From contig OZ025882.1 in assembly GCA_964019415.1 (NCBI GenBank), positions 3,826,427-3,890,426 of the forward strand: a stretch of 64,000 nt of DNA, given 5' to 3'. The DNA is from Ianthella basta. Its lineage: Eukaryota; Porifera; Demospongiae; Verongiida; Ianthellidae. This document shows, piece by piece, positions 44,544 through 62,409 of the stretch. The translations under genes were made by a program, and so were the position numbers. Positions within the stretch are counted from its first letter, which is position 1. Each line of letters begins with the position of its first letter. The notes under the pieces are model-generated. The model had not been told where the DNA came from. It saw only the letters and a list, made by a program, of their open reading frames with translations, and searched no databases.

Positions 44544-46384
44544 CTGTGGTGCAAACAGACAATAATGCAGATCAAATGCTCATACAATGCCCAGGAGCAG
44601 AAATGGTCCTTGCTCATTACATGTGACCTGACCAAATGTAAGTTTCCTTTGGGGGACACAAGCAAAAGGGAGGACCAATACACAGCACGTGTGTCATCAC
44701 CACTCCGACACAAAACAGATAAGTGATTAGCCATACCATAAACCATACCCAGCTATGTGCTAACGGTGGCTGGTGGGTGCAGGCCAACAAAGATGGACAA
44801 CACCAACTATCAACGAAGAGGCTATGGCTTGGATATAAATGATGGCTAGAACATGCATGGAAGGAAAATTTCATGGATGACTATTTTGTTGAATGTCCTA
44901 TATCTGGGCCAAATGTAGATTTTCTTGGGACAATAGACATTTGTTAAATAGATGAAGATAAGCCACATCCATTAGACAATAGCAGAGTGTAGACAAGTAG
45001 ACAAAATATAACAAAGCTCTTGATAATACAATAATGGACACGTGCCCACGGTACAATGATGGTTATTATCACAGTCAACACTGGGATATGTAGCTTAGGC
45101 AAGTGCATTCTTAGAGAGTACAAAGCCTTGTGTCTCCACTCCTGAGGCTGGTGAGTGCACTACAGCCGCCCTTGCTGTGTACACTGCAAAAGGGACAATG
45201 ATAACTACTGTTTATGCAGAATGAGTGTAATCCAGACTATGAAATCGGTACACCATCTTGGTGACAGAAGGGAGAACAGCTATTCCATGAGCAACTTCTA
45301 TCGCTGTTTGTAGTATGTTTCACGAAGAATAGTACCATGTGGGGTACATGCTTGTGATGAAAACTTTCATGACGTATTCTCTATTCATGAAATTTGAATG
45401 GCATAATCACACATTATTGTTGCTCCTGGAGTCTAGCCAGTCAGGTACAGCCACCCCTTCTGCTATGCACAAGGGGTGGGGTCTGCTGCTTTGGCTTGTG
45501 CACCATGTGCAGTTGTAGTAGTCACAGGCCAATTCAAATACAAGGGAGGTGTGAAGTAGTTGTGGTGTCCATGGCTGCTCAAGGGCAAAAACAGACAGTG
45601 AAGTAGACCCAGCCTGCTCTTGTGCGGAAGGTCAGTAATACCTGTCTGACCATAGATAATAAATTATCTACTGTCTGACTAAAGTCACCCCACGTTTATT
45701 GCTACCTTTGGCCACTGTTTTCGCAATAGCAACAAATAATGGTGTTTCCTTTTGATAACATTCCTGAATCGTCCTATGTGGTCATTATTGGCATTTTGGC
45801 ATAAATACCTGATTCTATGGTGACATCTTATATGTGTCTACAGAACTGTATGTTCGATTCAGTACAACGGGACCAACAAAGCTACGTTCTGAACTAATAG
45901 ATACCACTTACATAACGGTTAAACTTAATGACTGACTAGTTCACTCACAACAGTCTCCTTGATTGGCATGTCTCACAAACTGGGAGAACCGTGAAGAAGC
46001 TGACGTAGCACGCAACTGGTGGAATGATTACGTAATTGACCTCGATTGCGTAATAATTGTGCACCGCACCGCCCGTCGCCAGCTACCAAGAATGTAGTCT
46101 GGCTCGCTAGACCGTCCCGTAAGCGCCGGTAGGCGTGGAAGGGAAGGGACGTCCCTCCCCTCGCAGCCCCAAGGCGCTTATTGGGACGGTCTAGCGAGCC
46201 AGACTACCAAGAATGTGACTGTACTCGTAAAGAGCTATTTGAGTCTACGAGCCCTTGGCATACGCATTGAGCCGCCTGCCGAAGTTTATTGCAAGGATAC
46301 TCGTAATACAAACCGTAAACATTGATAATTATTTTGTTGATAAACTGAGGAAGGGACGTTGTGAGGGGATGTCCCTGAATATTA
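44544..46384. promoter_or_regulatory. Intergenic region between the two TAB1 genes
   Basis: 1.84 kb between the head-to-head TAB1-A and TAB1-B coding parts. It must contain the missing first exon of copy A. It carries a 112-bp TIR element at 46095-46206, less than 200 bp before the copy B start codon. No other gene is recognised. Confidence 0.5.
46095..46206. mobile_element. Micro-MITE 1 with 9-bp target duplication
   Basis: 112 bp with perfect 24-bp ends TAGTCTGGCTCGCTAGACCG plus TCCC, flanked by CCAAGAATG at 46086-46094 and 46207-46215. TIRs plus 9-bp duplications suggest a Mutator-like origin. It lies in the promoter region of TAB1-B. Confidence 0.9.
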
Positions 46385-48659
46385 ATGAACAAGATGGCCG
46401 AGGGTGTACCCGGAAAGCTAGGTATAGAGTACAGCGCTTCGGAACTTGGCAATGCTAGATACGAGAGTGGAAAGGACCCCGTATCAATGCACAATATAGA
46501 GGACAAGTGTTTTGTGCTGTCGATGCCCCACTCTAAGGTATTCTGTGTTTTGGACGGTCACGATGGTGCCAATGCAGTGGAGTTCGTACATACTGAACTG
46601 AAGCGAATCTTCTCCTCTAAAAGCTGGGAGACGATAGCTCGTGGGAGGAGACGTGAACATATTGTACATGCTCTAAAAGAATTCTTTACCGTAGTAGACA
46701 GATTGTTTTTTGACGGCATGAGGGAATCTATTGACAGAAAAAAGCGAATACAAGACAGGTTACAAGTGAGTTGCAGGGAACTGGTATGGTCCTTATGCAA
46801 AGTGTTGGGGTCAACTGACTTTAACAGACACGACTATATTATGGCATAATGACGCCACTGGAATTAACCTATGAACATAGCGACCATAGCTGAGCTGGAG
46901 CTGGAAGGAGCACTAGTAGCATTATGATGAACACAAAACATAACCCTAGCCCTAACCCTATTTTACAGATGGCCTAGAACTAAGTTGTTATAGTGTGCAC
47001 CCAAGGCTAAGTTGTTGTAGAGTGTGCCCAAAGCTAAGTTCTTGAAGAGGCAACCGAAGCTAGCTTAATGATGTTGGGGTTGTCACAGAATGCTTCCGGT
47101 GACGTCATTATGCCATGATATAGTCGTGTCCGTTAAAGTCAGTTGATCCAAGTGTTGCTCGTATGGCTGTATTTTCTATTGCTACTTTGCCTGCTTGTAT
47201 CAGGTTGGCTAAGGCCTGCTGCACAGGAAATGGACCCCCTTTAGCTAACTCGAACCATTCACAATTGGTCTACTTAAGTGGGCTCAGGGTTACAATTAAA
47301 GTTGGTTGTTTTGCAGGGAGACCCATTGGCTACAAAGGTGTATGTTCATCACAATTTCAATATTATATCCATTTCCAGGTAGTAAGCTATCTAGTAATCT
47401 TATCATGAGTGTGCCATTTCAAGAGGTGGTATGCTGTCTCATGAGGCCATTTTAAGTAATCAACTTTCAGTAGGTGCACGAGAGTAGCTACTCCCATGCA
47501 GTGTACTAATGCCAGACATGTGGCTATTGGGGTGCCACGTGTGAGCTATTTGCAATAGTGGATTTTTGGGACCTACGTAGTGGAAGGGCATATAATCTCC
47601 CATCTAGTCTAGATTCACCTTCAGTCACTTATCTGGCTTGTGTTATTGCTTATATGATGGATAGGGACTAAACTCCTTTGAGGCTTTTCAGCGTTATCCC
47701 GATAAAGTTCGTAAACTGCAGCAGCTGGAAGTGAAGATCCAAGGTGGCAGCACAGCTTGCCTAGTCATTTTGTGTGGAGATGTGTTGTATGCAGCCAATG
47801 TGGGAGACTCCCGTGCACTACTGTACTATGAAAATGGACACTGTGAGCAGCTGACTGTGGACCATGACACGGACAATGATGATGAACTGAAGCGCTTGCA
47901 GTCACTGGGTCTTGATTATAAGGAGATTAAGAAGAACAAAAGAATTGGAAGTCACGAAAACACAAGATCATTTGGGGACTATAGCCTGAAAGAAGGCTAC
48001 AAGGATACAGATTCCCTTCAGTAAGTTCCCTGTGCATACTACAATGGCATCAATGAAAGTGAACGGCAGTGTACTATCTATATATGAGAATACACATTAA
48101 TACAGTGGGTTTAGGGTGGTACTGGGCTATGGGAGCATACTTTGGTCTGGTGTAGTTCTTAGTAACGCACACGGATGTATTTGCCTTGTTTACTACCTTG
48201 ACATGTACCCCTTCTCTGTATTGTGCATTGTCAGCGTGCATGGTCCAACATGTATGTACCATACAAACTATTCCTTTCATCCTCAGATCAGCCACCGGGC
48301 CGGTGGGGACAGCAGAGCCCTATATCTCAGAGCCACGTACATACCACAATTCATGGCGCTACCTTGTCCTAATGACAGATGGGGTGTACAAGAGTCTGGC
48401 CAGCGTGCTTGGCTCCAGCACTCATGGTGACTCTGTAAACAGCCAGCTTTTGAGCATCATCAAGCAGGCAGATGCAGAAAAGGACACCAGTGCTGCTATC
48501 TCTGGAGTAGTGCTATCGCGCATTGCTGTCATGCATGAAAGGACTTTCATAAGGTACATTCACTCTACAGACGTGGAACTACAACAGCTGGCAGTCCAGT
48601 GCTCCAAGAGGGATGACCTAACCCTGATTGTAGTAAAGCTGTTTCCTGCTTCTGAATAA
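46385..48659 (+). CDS. TAB1-family PP2C phosphatase, copy B (metal site intact)
   Basis: Three exons, 46385-46765, 47692-48020 and 48287-48659, join in frame to about 360 residues; an in-frame ATG at 46394 is an alternative start. The PP2C motifs are in order NIEDKCFVL, FCVLDGHDGANAVEFV, LYAANVGDSRALL, VDHDTDNDDELKRLQSLGLD, WRYLVLMTDGVYKSL and KRDDLTLIVVKLF. ANVGDSR, TDG and RDD are the canonical active forms, in contrast to copy A and to human TAB1. The GLD, IGSHENTRSFGDY and KEGYKDTDSL segments match TAB1 rather than other PP2Cs. There is no C-terminal TAK1-binding tail. Intron 1 holds a TIR element (46800-47160). It is tail-to-tail with UBE2S, with 151 bp between stops. Confidence 0.85.
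46800..47160. mobile_element. TIR element in intron 1 of TAB1-B
   Basis: The left arm with GGTCAACTGACTTTAACAGA and the inverted right arm with GATCAACTGACTTTAACGGA continue alike for about 60 bp (CACGACTATATTATGGCATA). The 240-bp centre has no ORF. The target duplication is not certain. Confidence 0.75.
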
Positions 48660-48810
48660 CTCTATTTTTATATACTTGCTTTATCAAGCTTAAGTTAACC
48701 TGTACATACTGTGTAATTCTAAATGTACATGATCGTGAAGTTGTAGCAAATAGCACTATACATACATCAACAAAGGGCATGGGTGAACACATAACACATG
48801 TACAGCACTA

Positions 48811-49701
48811 TTATAGACGTTTCAGTCCTTTTTTGTCTTTCTTCTTTTTCGCCGCATTCTCTACTTCTGTGCATTTCCTTTTGTTTGGTGCATCATTGCT
48901 ACTGCTTCCTTGGACATCCTGTGCCAGGTCAACAGGACCAGACTTTGCATGCACTGAAGTCATCATCTGTGCTCTCTTAAAGTACTCCTCATACTCTTCT
49001 TGGAGCAATCTACCAGCCTCTTCATTCAAAGCCGAATCAGGGTTGGGATAAATCAGCAGACATTTTACAGTCTGATTGCAATAGAGAAGAGTAAAGCACA
49101 CCATACACTCTGTACACCTTTTAAGGGTTTCAATAATAATATACTCAATAATTCTCATTTTTGTAATTGTGCATGTATCATGTTTAATATTCTTAGAGTC
49201 TCTCACCAGTAGAATGTGCTTGATGCCACTGTCAGGCTTCCAGTCCTTCTTCAGAGTGTTAACACAAATGGCACCGTTACTGGCCACATTGGGGTGGAAT
49301 ATTTTGGTTATGAAGAACCCTGTGCATCAATGGGACAAACAACATTAGCTCATACCTGCAGAGACCCAAGGAGACGTGCCACATTACTACTACTAATATA
49401 CCTTGGGGAGGAGAAGCTGGGAAATCATGGCCAAGCACTAACTTCATTCTGAAGGCTCCGCCTTCATATGGGGTATCCTCTATATAGAGATAATAACCAA
49501 AGGCATTCATCTTAATAGCTTGTGCAGGTTTGCAGTAGCATACCACATGCTACTGCACTCACTGGGTCCTTCTATAGTAGCTGAAATATTAGTCACATCT
49601 TCTTCTCCAATTATCACGGAAATTCCATCAAGAGGGCTTTTCATCAAATCCATTAATTCCTTTGACACCTGACGCAGAATGTCTGGTGACAAGTTCTCCA
49701 T
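48811..49701 (-). CDS. UBE2S: Ubiquitin-conjugating enzyme E2 S
   Basis: E2 that extends K11-linked ubiquitin chains on APC/C substrates in mitosis. Exons: 49701-49563, 49479-49402, 49319-49207, 49071-48811. The start [20 protein letters not shown] matches the UBE2S N-terminus; an acceptor 12 bp upstream means a few more N-terminal codons may come from an earlier exon. The UBC core shows [39 protein letters not shown] (catalytic Cys in ICVN), [16 protein letters not shown] and [20 protein letters not shown]. The long lysine-rich tail ends [12 protein letters not shown], the counterpart of the human APC/C-binding tail (RALRRL). It is head-to-head with PCYT2 and tail-to-tail with TAB1-B. Confidence 0.95.
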
Positions 49702-51535
49702 GTTAGATGATGCCTACACACAAATGAACAAGACTTCATTGGTAACTGCTATTACCACAGTTGGCATTAGCACCTGAGGATGACAATAAAGGTCAAGGTC
49801 TAATAAAGCAACTGCCTTTGATTCATGCATTACAAGACCTTGACCTACACTGTGTCATCCAAGGATGCTACACAGTGCAACACCTACCAGTTGTGGTCAA
49901 AATGTTATAGCGCTGTTCATAAGACCTTCAACCAATGGGATTCAAGGGAACCAGATTTGACTGTGGCTTGTCAATAGCATTACTAAGCTCAGATAAGTGT
50001 CAGAGACTGGCACACTCTTGATTGCTGGCCATCCTCAGATCTTGCATCCCTTCTAGGACTCCCTCACCTTCAGGTCAAATGTCTTATCCAGTATGCTGCC
50101 AAGTCTACCCTTCAGCTAGTCTAGCATGCTAGACCCATTCTGCCCCTGGCACAAGCGCCCCAAAGGTAGAGTGGGTCTAGCACGCTAGACTACCCTTTAG
50201 CTGATATCTCCAATAGTCGTGCAGCATCATGTATGCAAACAGCAGTTTTGCCATTACAGACACTGCTAAAGATGCCCCAGTGACCTACTCCACATGCCCA
50301 TGTGGTTGCCTCCTGCACTTTGGCAGAGACGCAGGACAGCCAGTAACCATCCCAAGTAGTGTCACCATCTGGATCAGCAATTCAAGAAAGTGTCATTCTG
50401 TCGGCCATTGATTCAAACATTGATGTTAGCTACATGCTACATACATTTAAGCTAGAACAAGTGTGTCAGAGGATCCCATTGGCTGGAAGTCATGTGATCA
50501 GCAGATTCAGCACTAATGCACAGCAAATACATTCAACAGCAACTCATTCACACTCGACATCACATGTTCAATTCACGCTACACTAGCTCACTGATAGTGA
50601 GATATAGAGCACTCTTCATAGCACAACATTGCAACTGCTCTTCACCAGGACACATACAAAGCCTGTGATAACTACAACACATAACACACATCTATCACAC
50701 ACAACACACAAAGCAGATAATGCATGTTACATCAAACAACCTTGTATTTAGAAATTCTTCAAAGGGAGGGAAAGGGCGGGGGCATAGCTGAGGTTCCAAG
50801 CATATATTGGGGGAAGAGGTAAGCATACCCCCCCACCCCACCCTGAATGCCCCTCTGTGTATATATGGCATAACTACACAAAATGCAATCTGTGCAACAC
50901 ATAGGATACAACAGTGGACACCCATCTACACGTCTTACATATTGTGCTATCAAGAACCCACTTTTTCAACATCTTTAATTCTAATACATGCATACTTAAA
51001 TGCATTAGTAGCTAGCCATAGTTACCCTACTACCTACAACACACACAACACATACAGTACAATGCATGCAACAAAATGAACGAAAGCGTAGCATTTAAGC
51101 CCTGAGAAAGAAACTCATCCCTAGCATTACACAAGCGGTAGCACACCACACCCAAAGTTGGTTACCTTGGGCTGGAACTGATGACTATAGCTAAACATTC
51201 CATGCCAACACAAAATGAGAAGGCCCTCGATTTTAGATAAAAGTCCACAGGGAAGACATAAACACTTACTGCCATTCTCTTTGAAAGTTGAAGGACTAGG
51301 GTGAGGTTAACGTAAAATGTTCAGAATGCCGATGCGGTCACTCGTTCGATCGCTAGTATAGGCTTCTCTGTTGAGAGAGGTAGGTTCGAATTAGCCAATC
51401 AGAAGCGCACATTGATTCTGCGTTTAGTTGCGTTTTATTCTTCACACTATATGATCTGATTCCAAAGGTGGAGAGCAGAATCGGTTTAACTTGATTGCAC
51501 AGGTCTCAACTTCAACTGCCGGGCTAACTGCAAGT
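49702..51535. promoter_or_regulatory. Intergenic region between UBE2S and PCYT2
   Basis: 1.8 kb between divergent start codons. It contains micro-MITE 2 (50117-50192) and otherwise AT-rich sequence. The 200 bp before PCYT2 hold the likely promoter. No further gene recognised; the short ORFs at 50229-51079 have no domain. Confidence 0.45.
50117..50192. mobile_element. Micro-MITE 2 with 9-bp target duplication
   Basis: 76 bp with ends TAGTCTAGCATGCTAGACCC and, inverted, TAGTCTAGCGTGCTAGACCC. Flanks are CCCTTCAGC (50108-50116) and CCCTTTAGC (50193-50201), a 9-bp duplication with one mismatch. The ends resemble micro-MITE 1 (TAGTCTGGCTCGCTAGACC). Confidence 0.87.
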
Positions 51536-57451
<5,916 letters not shown>

Positions 57452-60230
57452 TGCGCTGTACCACAACAGGCCTATAGGTACTGACATAGTGCAATATTTT
57501 TCTATGAAATTTGCCTATCCCATAGATGTAAATTACAATTTAATAGTATGCAAAGTGCATGCTTGTATTTTATTAGAAAAAGCTTTAAACTAGTATGTGA
57601 TTTAGAGCAAATTTAATGGTTTCAAGCAAGACGTGAACGAGCAATTCATACTGCTGCTTCAAACAAGAAGGGTTGCAGAAGAATATCATGTAATGGAGGC
57701 TCAAGAAGAAAAGGTTCATATATAGTCTATCTGGTGCCTTGTGAAAATCGGCTGCCACTAGCTCTGAACAGGTGAATACAAAAGGACCCTCAAGGTCAGG
57801 CTGGCAGATCAGAGTGAAGTGAACAACAGGATAATTGCAATGTGGTCAACACCAGCCACAGCTGCAGTACTAGTGATTAGGCTAATGCAAGGAGATTTGA
57901 AGATGATACCAGGATATACTGGGCGAGGAGAACAGGAGAACTACAGTTAGATAAATGAGAGTGGTGAGAAAGAGAGGAAGGTCAGGTAGTGATATTGCAA
58001 ATGAGCAGCTAGTGGAGGTAGACATGATGAAGTACCTATGGGGTCATGATCAGTAGTGCAAGCCAATTTGCATGTGGGAAGTTTGTCAATCTAAACTGGT
58101 GTCCATGACTCCAAATGGTCCCATAGGTCTTTTCTGGTGCCCAGTAGAAGGAAGAGAGGGTTGACAATACAAATTTGGGTCATGATGGCAATATGCAGCA
58201 ATTAATATATAAGGAGTGGAAGCAAGGCGGGTTTGCTATGCATCTATAAGAGTCATTGGAGGGATGAGCCAGGCAATTCCGGTGAGGAGAGAGCTGAGTA
58301 AGCAAACTAAGATTAAGGAGATAAATGCAACTGTGATGCTAGTCTTAATGTAGCTCTGGATGTGAAGCATGGGCAGTAAGAGTGAAGTCTAAGATCCAAA
58401 ACTTATACCCCCACCTGGTAAGATTTGTTAACAGAAATAATTAATGTTAGCTGACTTTGAGAAGGCCGGACTGTGAGCATTAACTCCAGCACTTTGACAG
58501 TTACTGTACTCATTCATGATACACATATGAGTACATTAGTAAATCACATGATTATATAGAAATCTAATAATTATGCTAAACTTTATATGTTACTTTATAG
58601 CTCACTCTCAGGGGCAGCCCTGATGAACGCACAATATCACTGTGTCTGGAATTATTTGCATGTACTGTATAGCACATTGGTACAGCACATTGTATTCATA
58701 CGATCCTTTGTGATGTACAGTACACTGTTCATCCAGAATCAGTTCACTGTTGATAGAGTACACACAAGTTTAAATGTCAATCTTGAAGCTGAAACTTAAG
58801 TTTGCCCTCTAGAAGTGACAAAGGCCAGAACAGGAACGGGGAGTAGAGGCCACACTTTCATTTTCACATTTCAGTGAACAAGGTCAGTATCAACAATAGC
58901 AATAGATGACTGTTGACCCACAATGGCAGTGCTTATGGTTAGGACTGTGCCACTTGGTGTATAGCATCAGCTAGTCTTCAGTACAGTCTGTGGTTATGAT
59001 GGAGACTAGCAGTAAAACAATCAGCTAAAAAAAGGAGACAATAAGGATAATAGGCTCACTTTAACTGCTAGGATTGTAACAGAACCTAATTACTTGCATA
59101 CACACTGTACCACAATACCTTTTTCAAGGGTGCTCTAACATTGACTTATCAAAGACTAAACCACATGGGGATGAAAGCAGTAAGTGAAAGAGCTAGGTTT
59201 GGCCTACAACAAAACTTATGAGATGAGATGAAACGGAGTTAAGATTGATCAGTGTGTTAGGGTCGATCCACTCACATTGTTGAGAGTTGAGACCCACAAC
59301 CCACCCCATGTAACACTTCTAGCCCTATCATCAGCACGAACATCAGATAATTGTCACCAGCAGGTTTCTAATAGTTAATACTGTTACACGTACACTTCTC
59401 ACATGCAGCTTAGCAAAGTCTCCAGGCCACCAACTAACATAATGAATAACAAATCTGGTAAGCATGCATTGTGTTTTAGTCATCTAGATATGGAAATTGG
59501 AATGGCATTTAGATCCTCATGATTTGTCAGATTCTGAGAAATATATGTATCAATATAAAATGTTTGTGATGGAGTCTAAAGTGGAATACAAAAATGCCAA
59601 AAGTGAGATCATCAGCAAAATAGAAAAGTATACCAGATGTGGACAGCGAGTCAAAGCAGCTCTATACATAAAGAGCACAGCATCTGTACAATCCCAGGTC
59701 ATTGTTCAACACAGAATGTTCATACACCCATTGTCTCTATTCTATCACAGGCTGTATGACATAGGTAACAGCAGCTCTAATTTGAGTTCAGCAAAATTGG
59801 TGGTCCACTTCTAACGCAATTGCTATGGTTTCATCTAAGTTGAGTGTAGAGTGTCCCCAACCTTCAGGAACAAACAGTAGATCTCCTGGACCTTGTACAC
59901 ACTCAACATACTGCAGGAATAAAGCAATAAGGACAAGGGAGACACAGCAGGTCCATCTACGTACGTATGTGCATAATCACCACACCTTGAAATGCACATT
60001 GCAAGCATGAATGTAAATCTGATATGGTCTACATTCACAAAGAAACCTTGCCAACGGAATTTATATATAATTCAGTTTGTCTGTTTGTTTGTTCGCTTTT
60101 GGCACAAACACTACGGAACAGAACGTCACCAAACTCTCAGAGATTATAAAGTGGGGCTCTAGAAGTGTCCTTCAATTGAAATCGCACATCTTGTGGTTCC
60201 TAAAGAGATATCCTTCAATTTCTAGTTTTT
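57452..60230. other. Repeat-rich stretch without recognised gene
   Basis: No host exon is recognised. A 105-codon ORF at 59497-59814 (MEWHLDPHDLSDSEKYMYQY) has no known domain. It may belong to the gag part of the DIRS relic that follows, but nothing supports that beyond position. Confidence 0.35.
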
Positions 60231-60239
60231 TGTTCGCAG

Positions 60240-61420
60240 CTGATGGCCAGTCATTCAGTGATTCTGGTTCCCAGTGCAGAGGTCTCATACCTCAGTCAAC
60301 GCACTCTATGCCTCGCTGGCAATGCTTCAGAGCTCACCTCCCAAATGATCTGCCAACCAATCATGGAAAGAAGTTGGCTCTGATGACTTCCATCAGCCCA
60401 GGATACCCTATTAGAAGAGGACTTCCAATTCTCCCTCACCAAAAGGGTCAAACAGGACACGACACTTTCCAAGAGATTCTCCATAACCAAACACCACCAA
60501 AAGGGGAAAGATGCCCTGCCTCTTCCTGCCATAAGTGACCAAAGGCAGACCATTTTTTCAAGAGGGCTCTCCTACCAGGTATGGGGACAGACAGGGCAGA
60601 AGTCTTTCCCATATAGTCAGAGCCTCACAAATGAATCCCCATTTCCCCAATTACTGCAGCTGGAGACCAGGCCCTGCAGTCCTATCAGTACGTTGATGCT
60701 CTCTCAATTACATGGCACGGACACTTCCCTAGAAGCAGTAGAACATTGATCTCCTATTCGGCTCCTATCAAAACATGCTAGAATTCCAGGACCTGCTCCG
60801 CCACTTTGAAATGGGTAAGCAGAATCAAACTATCAACACACTCTGATCAGCTACGTATCTCTATGACAAGCAAGGAGACATTGGTTTCCTGCTTCCTGAA
60901 AGGTATCTTCATCTCCCACCCTCTGGCCCCTACATACAATACCATGTGGGATGAGGACATTGTCTTGTGTCCCACATCAGAGACATGGAATACAACAATC
61001 AGTTATTCTTCCAATCATTGACTACAAGTTAGCCATACTGATGCCCTTGACCAATGCTCATAGGTGTTCTGATCTAGCAGCCTTAGATCTGACATACTGT
61101 ATCACTCTTACCTCTCTTACCTCTTATCTACTCTTGCTCTTACCAAGGGAATGGGGTTAAAATTTGTCATTCAGATGGATAAAAATGAGATGCAGTGGCC
61201 TGCCAGCCTATATACAGAAGCCTCTTATTCAGCCTTTTTGGTAGTTCCAAAGCTGTGTCCAGTTTGTACACTTCAATGTTATGAGAAGAGATTAGTTACT
61301 GTGTGGGCCACTACTGCCAGAACTCCACAGAAGCCAATGTTCATTTCAGTTCAGAGAACTCACAAACCAGTCATGGCAGTTACAATTGGTCATTGGATGA
61401 AATGCCCATGAAGTCAGCTG
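60240..61420 (+). mobile_element. DIRS/Ngaro-like relic with tyrosine recombinase
   Basis: Across several frames 60880-61410 reads LKGIFISHPLAPTYNTMWDE, then LTNAHRCSDLAALDLTY, GVKFVIQM-like text, CPVCTLQCYEKRLV and KPMFISVQRTHKPVMAVTIG followed by HWMK. This is the catalytic half of a DIRS-type tyrosine recombinase. Upstream at 60240-60750 a gag-like low-similarity region precedes it directly, so RT and RNase H seem deleted. Dead copy. Confidence 0.65.
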
Positions 61421-61439
61421 GAATGAACACAGACAATTT

Positions 61440-62020
61440 TCAAGCATATTCCACATGTGGTGCATCTATGTAAATCAAGAAGGTTTCTTGCAGTCTTCAT
61501 TTTATTTGAAGGCTTTCTTGGTTGCTTCCTCGTTCTCTTCTTATACTACATATATCTTAAGTCATATGTTACCTTCTTTTGCTTACTGTAATGTTGTTTG
61601 GTCTGGCCATCCGAAAGAGGAAGCTCTGGAAACATTGCTGAACTTTGGTTGTAAACTTGTCCTTTGCCTATGTTGCGACCATTCTGCTTCTGCTGCATGT
61701 ACGGAACTTGAAATGACCACTCTTAACTTGAAACCTTCCCCCTACTTCATTTGGCCAGAAGACAAACAATTTTGGAGGGGCATCTTTGTAGCAGAATCTT
61801 CCGGATGGCATCTCTGGAATTTTCAACATTTGCCCATGATTTTTCTTATTACTACTGCTACTTGAATCAACTGCATCAATTCATAAACCAAACTACATAC
61901 TGCTGCTCCTTTGCTTGTATTGTATGTGTGGCTATACTTCTTTTTCCTTTTCTTGCTGCCTTTGCAGTAGCCTTTGGCTATACGCTCCACAGGTAGAATA
62001 AGATTCCTGATCCAGATCCC
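61440..62020 (+). mobile_element. LINE RT C-terminus and 3' end fragment
   Basis: The plus strand reads YILSHMLPSFAYCNVVWSGH with EEALETLLNFGCKLVLCLC, a typical post-RT segment of CR1/Jockey-like LINEs (YCNVVWS). It is followed by CTTTGCAGTAGCCTTTGGCT, which matches the inverted fragment at 16276-16420, marking a shared 3' end. Confidence 0.6.
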
Positions 62021-62409
62021 TGAAGCCTGTTTTTCCATTGTTACAGACACTATCTATAATTGTCTTGTGGAAGAATATTATACCTGGGAAATGTTCACCG
62101 TGCACCAGCCATCTGGAGAGGCCTGAGGAAGTGTGGTGTATGTCTGTACACTCACTGTAAGTTTACTATGTACTCCTGAATGAAATAAACATGCTCGCTG
62201 TTCTCTGTGAATATAGATTGCGGTTTCATTGTAATTGCTTGTTTGATTAATACTTGTGTTGTTTCAGCTGTGTGAGTTTCAGGTGAGCCTACATGTTACA
62301 TGTAAGGACAGGACAGTATCAGTCCAGACAGAGTATAGGCTTAACCAGCAACACTGAAAGGCATAAGACCAACCAATGCAATATATAATAAGCATGCTAT
62401 ATATCTCAC

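Noticed and set aside
46939-46965. CCCTAGCCCTAACCCTA as interstitial telomere repeat
   Set aside because: Only two to three imperfect units within a MITE centre; insufficient.
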